From: Toxonevra muliebris
Taxonomy: Eukaryota > Arthropoda > Insecta > Diptera > Pallopteridae
Direction of reading: 5' to 3'
Assembly (NCBI GenBank): GCA_963691655.1
Contig: CAVNUY010000010.1
Coordinates: 62,001 to 126,000, forward strand
DNA: 64,000 bases
Shown here: positions 33,410 through 45,578 of the stretch, one piece after another
Layout: each line of letters opens with the position of its first letter
Numbering within the stretch: the stretch's first letter is position 1
Position numbers and translations under genes: made by a program
Notes under the pieces: model-generated
The model's input: only the letters and a program-made list of their open reading frames with translations
Told to the model about the DNA's origin: nothing
Database searches by the model: none

Positions 33410-34790
33410 TTTATTATGAGCAGTGCAGCCCTGTCGAAATTTTCATTGCGCATCAAATTTTTTGACGAGCACAATTTGGCTTTCGATACGTGCATGCTGA
33501 GTAATAATTGTTAAAAATGTAAGTATTTTGCAATTTTGTTTAGCTTTTTGAGGACTTAAAACTAATTCTAAACGGTTTTTGTAAATTTTATGCAGGTCTA
33601 AACTGGTCAGAAACAAATTGCAGTTAGCAAATCCATTGATTGCAATGGATATTTCCTCAATCGCAGAACTGTTGCAAATTTTAATATGTTTGGAATTGAT
33701 CTTTCAGCAGTTCATCTGTAATGGCCATCAAGTGCACAAACGCTTCCTTGGACAGTAGCAAGTTCTTTAGAAATCTGTACACAAATTTTATAGATAGCAA
33801 AGCTTCTTCGAAAGGCTGCACTTAATCGTTTTTTACTTCTGACCAGTTCCATCAACCTCTCATCCTCTTCCGATGAATCGTTGAACCATAATCCCTTTAT
33901 AGTCAACTATTTTGTTCTTATTTTTTCCACTTCATTTTTAAATTAATCGTATTTATTTTTCAAAACGACGATCAGCTGATAGAAATATACTATCGTGAAT
34001 AAGTCAAAATGAGCGAAATTCACAATAGCGCTATTTTCTGTCGAAAGCACGTCATAATACCAAACACAAATTCGTTCGATCAAGGCATTCGACTACAGTC
34101 GACGCAGTTCATAATAAGGGCCATTGTGTAACCAAAAAATTGTACCGTTACATTTTTTGTATAACCGTTAGCACTAGATTGAAATCATATGTTCTCTGAA
34201 TTTCATTTTAACTAACATAATTTTTATTCGTTACGTGCGCGTGTTGGTTTTTTAAATTGGAATAGGTTGTAGTGAATGTAGAAACCAAAGATTTGGATTC
34301 AATTTTTAATTGAAAAAGCGGTAGTTAAAGCTTATATTAACTCCATGTTTGAGCGTTTGTTGTATATTTTGAAGTGTTTTTCCGAAACTTTAATGTTTTA
34401 GTTATATTGTCCAGTCGAGTCCAGCAAAAAAATTGATTCCAGGTTGTGCTTAAGTTTATGCGCTAACAGTTGTAAAAAAATAAATTGCGCAAAGTTGCGC
34501 TATTTCGTTTTTTATGACTTTATGTTCAATATGACATTTTGAGTGCACTCACGAGTTTCACTAATTGACATTAAAGCAACTGAAGAAAATATTAAGAAAA
34601 TTGCTACAAGAGGACTCTACAGCTTTATTAAATAGTGTCCGGAACGAGCAATAGGCATAAAGTTAGATTATGTGGAGAACCACACAAACTTTTGCTATTT
34701 AAGTTTTTGTGAGCGAAGCTGTGAAATTTTCAATATGTATCAAAGTGACATGACGACTGTAATCGTTTTTCTACTATAAAAACTATAAAA
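33410..34790 (-). mobile_element. Insertion in gypsy integrase, possibly PIF/Harbinger-derived
   Basis: The integrase stops at about 33405 and resumes at about 34806. Within the gap the minus strand encodes a 64-residue frame (DSSEEDERLMELVRSKKRL, 33906-33712) and then SIPNILKFATVLR. An acidic Glu/Ser stretch then LELVR..., followed by IP.xLxxxAxLRFL, is the layout near the start of many PIF/Harbinger nucleases. The evidence is short and no clear terminal repeats were found, so the family call is tentative. Confidence 0.4.
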
Positions 34791-34805
34791 TTACATCGAA
34801 TAAAC

Positions 34806-35130
34806 ATGATAACTATCGAGAGTACAGAACGAGTACAGCAAATAATCAATATCAGTCCGCCTCGTAGTACGAAATTATTACCCTTCAGGATATTGACAGG
34901 TTTAGAAATGCGTTTTCAAGGAATACCAGAACTTCAAGATCTTTTGAATAGTGCTGTCATTGGTGAGCTAGATGCCGCCAAGCAAGTTGAAGTTAAAACC
35001 CAAATTTTTTGGGCCATACCAGGTGGTGAAGAAAATGGAACACGGAAGGCATGAAGTGGTCAAAATCGGGGACCACGAAGGGCCTAGGCGCACAACAACC
35101 ATCGCAGAATTTATGAAGAAGTGGTACATT
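34806..35130 (+). pseudogene. Gypsy integrase C-terminus
   Basis: Two overlapping frames give VQQIINISPPRSTKLLPFRI and ILTGLEMRFQGIPELQDLL, then, shifted, FFGPYQVVKKMEHGRHEVVK and VGDHEGP-like IGDHEGPRRTTT. This is the usual end of gypsy Pol (integrase end plus GPF/Y module). It ends near the start of the 3' LTR. Confidence 0.75.
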
Positions 35131-35309
35131 GGTCATACTTTAAAATGTGACCCTGACGCGGGCATGGCCAAAAACGAAGCACTGTCATTATTAGCTGTTA
35201 ACGAAAAAAAAGTTTGTGCACGCTTGCGCTTTTAAATTGTAATTAAATTATTCAATAAAATGAACTGTATTTTATAAACAAAACGTGTGTGTAAAAAAAT
35301 AACTAAAAC
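35131..35309 (+). repeat. Gypsy 3' LTR (partial)
   Basis: Homologous to 28555-28735. It is interrupted after TAACTAAAAC, where an inverted copy of its last 47 bp follows (see 35263-35367). No polymerase III or other gene features seen. Confidence 0.7.
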
Positions 35310-35367
35310 TATGTGCGCCTGTTTTAGTTATTTTTTTACACACACGTTTTGTTTATAAAATACAGTT
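35263..35367. repeat. Perfect 47-bp hairpin arms at LTR end
   Basis: 35263-35309 (AACTGTATTTTATAAACAAA ... AACTAAAAC) is exactly the reverse complement of 35321-35367 with an 11-bp spacer. The second arm is directly followed by a jockey-type LINE fragment. Confidence 0.95.
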
Positions 35368-35371
35368 CAAT

Positions 35372-35690
35372 AATGTCGATGAGAATAATGCTATGGAATG
35401 CGAACAGGCTATCCACGCATCAGTCTGAATTACAAATTGGATTTCGGAAACACATTTTACTAATCAGTCTTTCATAAAATTTAATAGCCCGTCCAGATAA
35501 TTCAGCTCGTGGTGGCAGCGCAATAATCGTAAGAAAAAGTATAGATCATTACGAAGTAGAAAAATCCTGTGCTTATGAAATCCAAAAAACTACTATCATT
35601 ATAAATCCAAACCATCCGCCCTTACCCTACAAAATATTTATAAAGAAACAAGTTATGGGAGATCAAAGTCACTTATTTTTATGTCTTCAT
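35372..35690 (+). pseudogene. Jockey-clade LINE endonuclease 5' fragment
   Basis: Plus-strand reading begins MSMRIMLWNANRLSTHQSEL, the typical start of a jockey ORF2 endonuclease (LWNANGLxxHxxEL). After a deletion it continues with ARPDNSARGGSAIIVRKSI and a block reading DHYEVEKSCAYEIQ (H.DN.A.GGxAIIV+xSI). Frameshifted. The RT remnant at 37040-38320 may be the same insertion, split by about 1.3 kb of other repeat. Confidence 0.75.
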
Positions 35691-37039
35691 TCAGCCATAT
35701 TACAAAGTGTAACTTGTAACTTGAGTGTAACTCGATATATGAATCAAAAATGTTGATAACATATAATTAGGTAATTTTTTAAAACCTGAAATGCTAAATT
35801 TGCATATACATTTTTGACGTCTGATTTTTACCGATATTGTAAAGCAATGTAAAGAAAGTACTCTAAAATAATTAAAAGTCTGAACTTTAAAGTTCAATAA
35901 AAAAACACTTCTAAACACCTTCGATTTTTTTTATATTTCTTTAGTATGTAGATTAATATTTGAAAGCTTCAGCTGCTTTCGTCTGGCGTTTTTAATGCTT
36001 GGTTGCAAGTAAAAAACAAATAAGCATGCCAACACGTTTGGTGGTGTAAAAAATTTTATTGAGAAAGAGCTTGGCAGCGTAGGAGAGAAAAAATCTGATG
36101 AATTGAGGCTTATTATCTTAAAATTAATACCATCAAGAATTTATGAGGTCGGGAAAGGCAGGCCTAAGTTATCATATGAAGAAGGGTGTAAGAGAACGAA
36201 AAAAACGGAGAGTAGATAAGCTTATAGCTTGAAGCTATCCCGAATAAATAATGAAAGCTGCAGCTTAGTTGTTTACAGACAAGAATTAGCTTCTTGGGAA
36301 ATGGGAAAAACGGGGATAAAATAGAACAATTCATATTGTCAGAAACATATAAAAGCACAGAGGTAGGTAAATTAGCGATGATAATGAAAGCTAAAGTGAC
36401 TAATTTTTTTTCAATGTGTGTATCCACATCAGGATATCAATATGAAATAAATAAAATAATTAAATTTGTATGTATTTAAGTCCCACATTTAATTTTTTTT
36501 TTAATATGAAAGGTGGGCTTGGCCTATAACAAAATAGTTTCATAGGCACCTCTTAGTAATCTTGGGGACTGCTTTGAAGGATGTTCAACTTTCTGCCGTT
36601 ATCTATTTTGCTTTAAAAAAAATTAAAAAGTTATATGAGAGGTGGGTGTGGTTTTAATCCGATTTACCTAAGATTTTGTGTATTAGCTTCGTTGCTCATA
36701 AAAACGATGTGTACCAAATTTCATTAGTCTACAATAACTCCTTCAATTTTTGTCCGTTTACTACATGAACTCGTCACACTGTGCCATGTCCATATTCGAA
36801 ATCTTGACCATTTTTGTTTTAGGGTGTTTTACATTATCGGTAGTTGCTGCACAATAATTCAAGTTTATTACTTCAACAGTTTTTGAGATATTGTAATTTT
36901 TTGATTCAGCTTGTATGGGAAGTGAGCGTGTCCGTTAACTGGTTTGGTTGAAATTCGCAACCTTTACTTAACCTTAAAGATATTTGCGCAAAATTTCATT
37001 GGCCTACCACTACTCCTATTTTTGTTCAACGGTTGTATG
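35691..37039. repeat. Dispersed non-coding repeat splitting the jockey LINE
   Basis: No transposase or gene seen. At 36510-37040 are ATATGAGAGGTGGGTGTGGT-type stretches and TGTACCAAATTTCATT, alternating sense motifs typical of a widespread fly repeat family; a related fragment (GTATGGGAGGTGCCACACCC) lies at 13450. Confidence 0.45.
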
Positions 37040-38320
37040 GAGACGCTACACTGTGCGCTGCTGGCACCAGAGTAGGTCACCTAATGATAAAAATACGCTA
37101 AACAAGGAACTAAGCCAAAAAATTAAAATATTAAAAACGAATCGACTAGCAGGTATTTACGAAACCTGTCGAACGTATAAAACTGTGGCTACTCTTTGTG
37201 GAAAGCCACCAAAAACATAAAAAGACCCACATTAGCGATTCCCCCAATAAAAAAGGCTAATAGAAACTGGGCCAAAAAATAACATTGAAAAGGCTTACAC
37301 TTTTGAAAACCATATAATGAAAACCTTCACGTCTAATGATGGTTTAGATATTATCACATTTGAAAAAAGAATATATGAAATTACGTCAAGTACTCTGCAA
37401 TGCACTCTTAGTGAAGTAAAAAATGAAATCAAAAATTTTAAATTGAAAAAAAGTCCAGATTTCGACCTAATAATTTTAAAACAATTACCACATATAATTG
37501 TTGAAAATCTAACAATTTTATAGATCACTATATTTGCACTCTGAAAAGTTATAATGCTTCCCAAACTATGTAAAGCGTCAACCAATCATTGAAGAAAATA
37601 AACTTATACCAAATAAATTTGGTTTTAGAAGGCAATATTCAACTATACATCAAATCCACAGGAAAAATAGTCAAAGTTATTGAAAAATCATATGAAAGGG
37701 AAAAAGTTTGTTCTGCTGTGTTTTTAGATGTAACGCAGGTTTTCGACAAAGTTTGGCATGAAGGTTTGTTTCAGAAGCTCGAATTACAACTACCTATCGA
37801 GTATTGTCAAATTATCAAATCATACCTCCAAAACAGATACTTCCGAATTAATCACGACGATGCTTTTTCAAAAAATTGCGTATTAAGCTAAATAACACCG
37901 ATGGTGCGAACTCGAATTAAAATACAAAAAAATGTACTGGCTAATTGATATAACATCTGCACTCTCTATATACAACAAACTATTATTATGCAATCAAATC
38001 TTGAAACCCGTATAGATTTATGGCATCTAATTTTCCACAAAGACCTAGGCGTGCATATGGTAGTCAACGAAATAACCAAAGTTGTAACTACCCATTATTA
38101 ATGACTGTGATACCACATAAGATCTCCGATCCAGACACAACGATACGGCGTCTCAAGAGGACGAAGCCTAGAGACCTAACAGGTTACTAGCACTATTGCG
38201 AAGTTTATCATTCATCAACCCTTATTTTTAACTAAACTTAAATTAGTTAGTAAACATTTTATAACTAGCTGCTATATTTGTACATTTGAATATAATTTTA
38301 TAACGTTTAAATAAAAAAAA
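37040..38320 (+). pseudogene. Jockey-clade LINE reverse transcriptase remnant with poly(A)
   Basis: Frames in order: KNTLNKELSQKIKIL (pre-RT), SEVKNEIKNFKLKKSPDFDL (RT block 0/1; PKKAPGxD in intact elements), AVFLDVTQVFDKVWHEGL (37710-37765, motif A with catalytic Asp), IIKSYLQNRYFRI, then a large deletion removing the YADD box, then C-terminal blocks (IFHKDLGVHMVVNEI, RRLKRTKPRDL). About 150 bp of 3' UTR ends in an A-run near 38311-38321. Dead 3' end of a jockey-like element. Confidence 0.8.
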
Positions 38321-39477
38321 AATATTTTGGTTTGGTGGGTTGTGATAGTGTTTCAGATACGAATAGTTGTGAGTTTATGATCTCTCAGGTAGAGGAATTG
38401 CTTGCTTTTAATCATTATTTCCTATTTTTTACCCCAACGCTAAACAGCTAGATTATGAGGGCTCAAACTTAGTAGACTGATTCTTATTGGCAAAATGAGC
38501 ATCTCTACAAAATTTCAGATTATGTCTTGAGTATACGTAAGAGGTTTTTCGAAATCAATTTAGTTGCTCAGAGGCACATTATTTATGCATTAACTCTTTC
38601 ATACCCAATGTTGCATATATGCAAAATCCACTTTTATGCGGCATAAATATAGTGTTTAACAAATTTTACTACTAACGCTTTTTGTATTCGGTTCTGTTAG
38701 GTATTCTTCAAATTTGCTAATTGCTTAACATCAAATGTTAATTTCTTGCTTAAGTAATTTTTTTTTTAAGTTTAGCCCAGCAAAAAACATAAGTGGAAAA
38801 TTTTTTAGTAAAAATTTTGCACTATTATTTGAAAAATAATGCGTTTAATTACACTGTTCTACAAATGGAAACTTTTGAGAACAAGCAGACACGGGACAAA
38901 CGTACTTAGGGTAATGGGGGTTCGCGGAGTCCAAATCCGTGTTTCGTTTTGCTCTGCTACGTCACAATTTTTTTTTATTGACTTAAAAATTTTTAAAATT
39001 GAAAAAAAAAATTAAAAATGCAGTTCATATTTTTTTCCATCAAAATATTTATTTAAAAAAATTTTTTTTTTTATTTTTTTAACTTTAAAATTTTTTTATA
39101 TTAATTAATCTCTTTTTTCGTAATTTGTTTCATTCTCGTTATTATCTTAACTCAGTAATGCCTAGCGGTCGGCACCTTGTCGCTGAGCCGTCCCTGAGCC
39201 AGGTTAAAAAAAAATTGTTCCTCAAGTTACTTTCTTGATCTATCTACTTTGGTTCCCGCTCGTCCTTAATGGGTTAAAGCAATTATGGAAAAACGTGTAC
39301 TTAATTGCAAAATGAGCTTTAAACTCTTTATATATGTATATCGTATACGAAAACGTATAAACATACGCCAAATCAATTCTCAGGCGACGATATGTATGAA
39401 AGAATACGATTGGCGTACTTGAATAAGATGTTCAGTACGTAGTAACAACATAATCTAATGGCACTATTCTTTCGTGT
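38321..39477 (+). other. Intron, non-coding
   Basis: AT-rich; the dispersed foldback half-copy lies at 39364-39389. No gene seen. Confidence 0.5.
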
Positions 39478-39938
39478 TCGAGCTTACTGTGCGTGGACGA
39501 CGATGGATGATACGCCTGATGAGGCCGAACTTGCTGTGCGTGGACGACGATGGATGATACGCTCGATAGGGCGTACTTGCTGTGCGTGGACGACGATGGA
39601 TGCTACGCCTGATGAGGCGAACTTGCTGTGAGTGAACGACGATGGATGCTACGCTCGATAGGGCGTACTTGCTGTGCGTGGACGACGATGGATGCTACGC
39701 CTGATAAAGCGAACTTGCTGTGAGTGGACGACGATGGATGATACGCCTGATAGGAGAAATTGCTGTGCGTGGACGACGATGGATGATACGTCTGATAAGG
39801 TGCACTTACTGTGCGTGGACGACGATGAATGATACGCTCGATAGGGCGTACTTGCTGAGCGTTGGTGATACACTTGCTGAGCGTTGATGGAGAACTTGCT
39901 GAGGCGTTGACGATAAACATGCTGAGCGTTGGTGGCGG
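39478..39938. repeat. Minisatellite, ~46-bp unit
   Basis: The core CTGTGCGTGGACGACGATGG recurs at about 39487, 39534, 39581, 39626, 39672, 39719, 39763 and 39810 (eight units with alternate tails GATACGCCTGAT and GCTACGCTCGATAGG). Four shorter, decayed CTTGCTGAGCGTTG units follow. The minus strand stays open across it for about 105 codons (HPSSSTHSKF-like repeats) because the unit rarely creates stops. Probably part of the 5' region of the retroelement whose LTR lies at 40007-40952. Confidence 0.9.
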
Positions 39939-40006
39939 CTACGGTTAATTAGAGTACCGTATACTGGCGGCGCAGCGACTACGGGATGCGGGTGGAGTAG
40001 AGCGTT

Positions 40007-40952
40007 TGTAATTGTGTTGTTATTTTCTTTGCGATACCTCAAGCTTCCGATAGTCCGTCTGGGGTTATATGGTAGGGACTATACCATCCAAGTGGCACCA
40101 CACGGTCTGGTTAAAGCGTTTAGTACTGTATGGTGGTGGTTAAGCCAACGATACACTACTAAGCGCTTGGTTACTTGTTTCTGCGAATACTACACTAATA
40201 TCATAAGCTTCCAACCGGACGTCTGGGGTCATATGGTAGGGACCATCCAAGTGGCACCACACGCGTTTAGTACTGTATTGTGGTAGTTAAGCCAACAATA
40301 TAATTACCAAATGCTTGGTTGCTTATCACTATGCTTATTTATAATTTTTCCTATTTGTCTTCTACTCACCCGTACTATGATCCCTCGATGTAGTCGCCTT
40401 GCCGATCTGCGTAAACTGAGCATGATTTGTCTGGTGCGGCTCCTTTTATAGGCAGCCTGCTTCTTCTTCCTAAAATTCCAATCGACGCTGTAGCTATTGG
40501 AATTTGCTTTGCCGCTGTCTCGCTGTCGTGTTCTTATTGGCTGGCTCGATCGCGTGTTATCCATAATTCAAGTTTTGAATTATCATCGCAGTAGGCAGTC
40601 TGCCTAGTATGATGATCCCATTGTTTTTGTGTGCGCTGCTGGCAGCATAAAGCATAATGTTTGTTGTTGATCTTGATATGCTGTGGTTTTACATGGCATT
40701 GTTGTTGTTTTCTCGCACACAGAATAGTTCTGTGCATTGCTGTTGCTTTCTCGTACACAGAGTAGTTCTGTGCATTGTTGTTGTTGTTTCATACACAGAA
40801 TAGTTCTGTGCTTTGTTGTTATGGCAGCTCTTCTTTTTCCTTCTTATCTGTTTTCTATGCTGTTGGTATCCAGGAGCGTTGTTTGGCACACAGGGCTCAG
40901 CTGATGTTTGTGCGACCACAATTTCGGGCCACGAAATTTGGGTCGTCACATA
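40007..40952 (-). repeat. Probable LTR of an unclassified retrotransposon
   Basis: The minus strand begins TGTGACGACCCAAATTTCGT at 40952 and may end CACAATTACA at 40007, giving TG...CA borders. Inside are a ~120-bp direct duplication (40040-40165 and 40205-40323, both with CTGGGG.TATATGGTAGGGAC) and three ~38-bp repeats at 40717, 40755 and 40793, each carrying the palindrome CACAGAATAGTTCTGTG. No second LTR copy or pol gene is in the window, so this is an inference. Confidence 0.45.
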
Positions 40953-43900
40953 ATGTTTTATTAATTTAATTTTATGAATAAAATCTAAAATTGAAAAATA
41001 AATCTTTCTCTTGTCAAAAACTATGTTCATAGGTACTTATGCTTTTATTTATATATTAATCTACAATGTGTTCAAATTGTTTTGAACCTGGCTCAGGAAC
41101 GGATGTAATGCTTTCGCAATGTTTTTGGGTTTAATTAATTTAAATATATTTAAAAAGAAAAATATTACAGAGACAAATGTGAAATATAAACAGCAAACTT
41201 TATAGCTGATCGCTTAAATTGTTTTAACTATCATTTCCCCCTTTTCATTGATCTCATTTTTATCACTCCCACTTTCTTCGTTTCCATTATCACCACTGCG
41301 ACTTTCATAGTACTCTTCATTTTATGCGTAAACAGTTGGTGGTTTTAATAATACCAATACTTCTACTGATAAGCGTTGCAGTCTTTTTTGGGCAATTTTC
41401 TTTTTAAACTCATAAGAGGATCCGACCTCAATAAAAATTAATTAAACATAACTATACTCATGTTGACACGACTGCTCTCTCTAGAATGGTGCTCCCTATG
41501 CCTCTTGTGCTTCTTCCGACAACTGGCCAATTGGCAATATAGCTGAGGAAATTATTTCCGCACCGTGGATAAAATACTTATGAAGTGTTGGTGACATGTC
41601 GTACTAAGCACATTCGTCGACAAATTTCTCTAAATTTATCTATATTAACTTCTGCCCACTAGCCACAACCATTAATATTTTTTGAATTAAATTTATGTCT
41701 AATTTGGTTATATATATATCTCTTTGTATTTTGGAAGTTTTGACAATTCATCATTTAAATACTTAAACTTTGCATCAATGTCCATTTTATAACACAATAT
41801 TATCCTTTGAATAAGTTCTTTTCGTGTAATAAAAATAATTTTTAAGCTAGCTCTTGAAAGAACCACGAAATTATCCCTCTAGTTCCCAAGCGTGTTTCTA
41901 GACAGCCTTCATCAAAACGGGTGTAATTACCACCTTAATAGTTTTTTGTTGCTACATTTTATCATATCGTTATGGAATTTCCAAACTACAGCGACAGCTA
42001 AAATCAAAAATTTATGAAAAACAGAAAAATTAATTATTTTGATTGAATTTGAAATGAAAATAAAAAAAATAAATAAAATACTTCCCGTCATACTAGCCAG
42101 ATAAAACTAGCTGTAGATAGCTAGAAATTTTAATTTTTTATACAAAATATTTAATTACTTAAAACAAATTGATAAAAATTTTATTCAACAACAAAAAGTT
42201 TTAGGCATTCAACCTTTCCGGCTTCATAAAACCACGCCCATTAAATTTTTTAGGGTTTTGAGATCAGATTTTTGCTTTTTACATCAAAATTTATCAATCC
42301 CAATTTTTTTTTTTAAATCAATCAAAAAGTTGGGAACTAGGGGGCTAAGACTGAAAGTATTTGAAATTTATCGATTACTTCCCACATTGGATCAGAAAGG
42401 GCTAATATTTATTACTATTTTAGTAGATTACTGACACTGTATTAATTTTGTTAAAAACATAAAAAAACAAAAATAAGCAAACAAAAAAACAGAACCGTTA
42501 TTTTCATCAGACATAAGACTTTAGAGTTATTTTTTTTCTTTATGATTGCGTGTACAAAATTGTATAAAATTCATTAAATGTGGTTTCATCCAATTCCTAC
42601 AATTGTGAATTCGGACTTGTAAATCACAAGTACTTGTAATGACAAATTTTCCAATATTTGTTTCACCAAACAGGATTTGCAGTTGTAGTTTACAAGTAAC
42701 AAATTTGTAGAAATTTTACTATTTTGTAGTTTTTTGTTTCACCAAAGAGACGACTAATCGTAAATTTGTAACATTTGTAAGAATTTCTTACCAAAAAAAA
42801 TCGCCTGTAAAATGGCTATAACTGTTTATTTTTCGCTTTTCATCATACTTTTAGCAGACTGTTTTTATATTTACAGTTTTTAATCCGCATCTAAAGTGTG
42901 TAGATTTAATTTAAAAAAATTTTGATATTAATAAACATATCTACGAAATTTTAAAATGATTTTATTTTTCTTTACTGATATATAAAAAAAGAGTTTTAAA
43001 AAAATGTATTTCAAAATTTTTAGGTAGAAATAAGACTTATCATCCGTAAATATTAAGGACATAGCCAGATTCATTATGGAATCCTCATGGTTCTCCAATC
43101 CGTAAATGGGGGAGTCGCGCCGTACTGTGGTATCACAATGAGCCTAAATGTGATTAAGTGTGCTTTCAAGCAGAAGGCTGCCACTCCAACTTAACCTAAC
43201 CTAAGCCTTAATCAAAGAAGCCGCGACAATTTTATTGTTTTCTCATCGGTTAGTGTTATCATTCAAATCAGTGTCACAAATTTGTAAGAAAAATTGGTTA
43301 TTTACAAGTCGTACAAAAATTTAGTGAAACGTAATTTTTTACGCTTGTATCTATAAGTGCTTTCTTACAATTTTTGTTTCCTTTTATTACAAATTTGTGA
43401 ATTTGAGAGTTGTGACTTAAGAAACGAAAAATGGTTTTACACATTTGTAATTCTAAATTGTATTTGGTGAAATAGGGCACAGAAGGTGAAAAATTAAGAC
43501 TTTGCACAAAAAACACGCAGCTTTTTTTCAGAAATGTAAAGTTAAATTCGTGTAAATTTAAATTAATAATTATAACCTTTAACTTTTTTACCAAAAAAAA
43601 TTTTTTTTTTTAATTATATCAATAAAAAGAGGTCACATAACAAAATTGTCCAAAAATTATTAAACATTTTTATTCATAAAAAAGGACACAAACATCTTGA
43701 TAAGTACCCGATGTTGATGCCTGTTGTCAGCGATGAAAATAGCATTTATAATTATAGTTAGGAGTTATTTGAGAGTACAAAGATCCAAGAAAAAAGTGTC
43801 CACAACCAGTTTTAAATTGTTGCCAGCTTTTCCCATCAAATGCCGCATTGTGCGACGACGCGACTTTTGAAAATTTCTTTTAGAAGTCCGTCATTTTGTT

Positions 43901-44924
43901 GTTTTTTAATAAACATGTTTAAATCTACTACCTTGCCAAAATGCAAACCTACAGAACAACAACACTGGTTTACAAATTTCAAGTCTTGAAAAGTACCAAG
44001 AACAAAACATGCTTGGGTCTATAAATTGGGCCCTTCTGAACACAAAAACTCTCTTTTTTTGTCTATGGTAAGAATTTTTGCATACATAGAAGGCGCATCA
44101 CGTACAAATTTATTTGCACAAAAATTTTGTTCTAGCTTCCAGTTTACACTCAATATTGAGTTCTACTCATAAAAGCAATAAGAGGTTGAAATTATTTGTT
44201 TCTCTTTTTTTGTTGGCTTTGTTTAATGAGGGGGAGAATTTTTGTTTTTTATTTGTTTGTTTCTTTTTGTTTTTTTTTGCTTTCGTGCTTGTAATAGGAG
44301 CTGGTATTTTCATTGTTTAGCAGAATTTACATCTAAAAAAATCCTATAAAATTCAAATTAGTCCAGTCATTAAAAGATTTACTTCACAATAATTCTTATC
44401 TGAAAATGTTCTACAGTAATTGTTAGTGGGGGTATGATAGATTGAAAAACTATAAAAATCAGTTCTGGGATTGCAGAGCAATCCCCCCCCTCCCCCCCCT
44501 TTTGGTTTTGAAGGGGATATAAAGTGCAACATTTTCATTGATTACAGATAATTTTTAGTATATAAACATAGTAATATAGTATAGTTGCCTGTTGGTTTTG
44601 TGTTTTTTTTAACTATTTGCAGGCCTAATAAAAATAACTTATTACTTCATTAAATTACTTCTGAAAATGCTGAAAAGTTAGAAATAAAAACATTCACATT
44701 TTGTAATTTTGTCAGCATATTAAAATCAGCCAAATTTTGGCTAATTTTTTAGTTGTTCACATTCCAAATGCTAGTAAGAACCATCACAAAGATCATTGAT
44801 GAGGAATCGTGGCGGGTTCCGAAACGGCAGTATGATTTGCCTGCTCTTTATACATTGTTGTCACTTTGACAAAAAAATGACGTTTCATTAAGCCCGTTAA
44901 CAAACCTTGAAATATTTAAAACTT
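40953..44924 (+). other. Intron, mostly unassigned
   Basis: No exon recognised. At 43080-43200 a segment ending AACTTAACCTAACCTAAG resembles the TAACC-repeat 3' tails of some dipteran LINEs. Around 42600-43480 repeated CACAAATTTGTAA motifs in both orientations hint at a decayed inverted-repeat element. A C-run lies at 44484-44499. Confidence 0.45.
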
Positions 44925-45026
44925 TATAATTCGGAGGTGAATTATATTAGATTAGTTATATTGAAATGATAACACTTTGGAATTCGGTTTTAAATTATAA
45001 ATTGTTTATTAGGATGGAAAGTGGAA
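44925..45026 (-). repeat. BEL copy 3, truncated 3' LTR
   Basis: Matches the 5' LTR (51545-51650) from TATAATTCGGAGGTGAATTA to GGATGGAAAGTGGAA, with small differences. The rest of the LTR is lost at the junction with AACTCTCTGGTCTCGG. Confidence 0.85.
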
Positions 45027-45505
45027 ATAACTCTCTGGTCTCGGAAATGGGACGTCTGAAGGCTTCGATATATAGTCCGATTGGAAGTCGAAGAAAGTGG
45101 GGGTGCATGCACAACTGCATTGGATGGCCGTCGAGGTGCTTGATTTCGAGGTCTAGTTACTCTTCCGGTCTGCGCGCGCTGCTGGACTTGCACGGGTCTG
45201 GACACCGGATGAAGGAGAGTATGGTGGTCCAAACCGCACTTTCGACACCTGCTGTCCGACGTACAGTGAGCGGTGGTATGGGTGGTCGCCAGGCAATTAA
45301 AGCAGTAACCACGTGCCCTGGCCGCTTGCGCTCGCTGGTTTGGGGTCATCGCGAGGAAGCCTCGACAGCACCGCAACGAATGAAAGCGGAAGCATAATCT
45401 GCACTAGCGCATGTTTGCAGGCTGACGCTGAGTCACAGGAGATGCAACTGCTGGCTGCGGTTGTTGGTTCGCAAGAGCTGCATCTGCAGATTGGACCTGT
45501 GGTGT
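44990..45505 (-). pseudogene. Gag-like zinc-knuckle ORF, copy 3
   Basis: Same 3' ORF as at 999-1499, with the same in-frame TAG just before CRLC (near 45412) and knuckles YCFNCLATTH and CRKCGLDHHTLL. The 82-bp segment lost in copy 2 is present. Its tail runs into the truncated LTR. Because this insertion is independent of the 1-8 kb pair, the extra ORF and its TAG belong to the family, not to one copy. Confidence 0.7.
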
Positions 45506-45578
45506 ACTGGAAAAGTAGAAACATTAGTTTTTGAATACTAATAGTGAGTAGAAATGAGAATTCTACTGGATCTGTATT

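Noticed and set aside
39603..39920. Ser/His-rich repeat protein encoded by the minisatellite
   Set aside because: All frames across a stop-free 46-bp repeat look open; nothing else supports translation.
44484..44505. C-run as a G-quadruplex regulatory site
   Set aside because: Two C-runs in intron DNA with no gene start nearby; no evidence of function.
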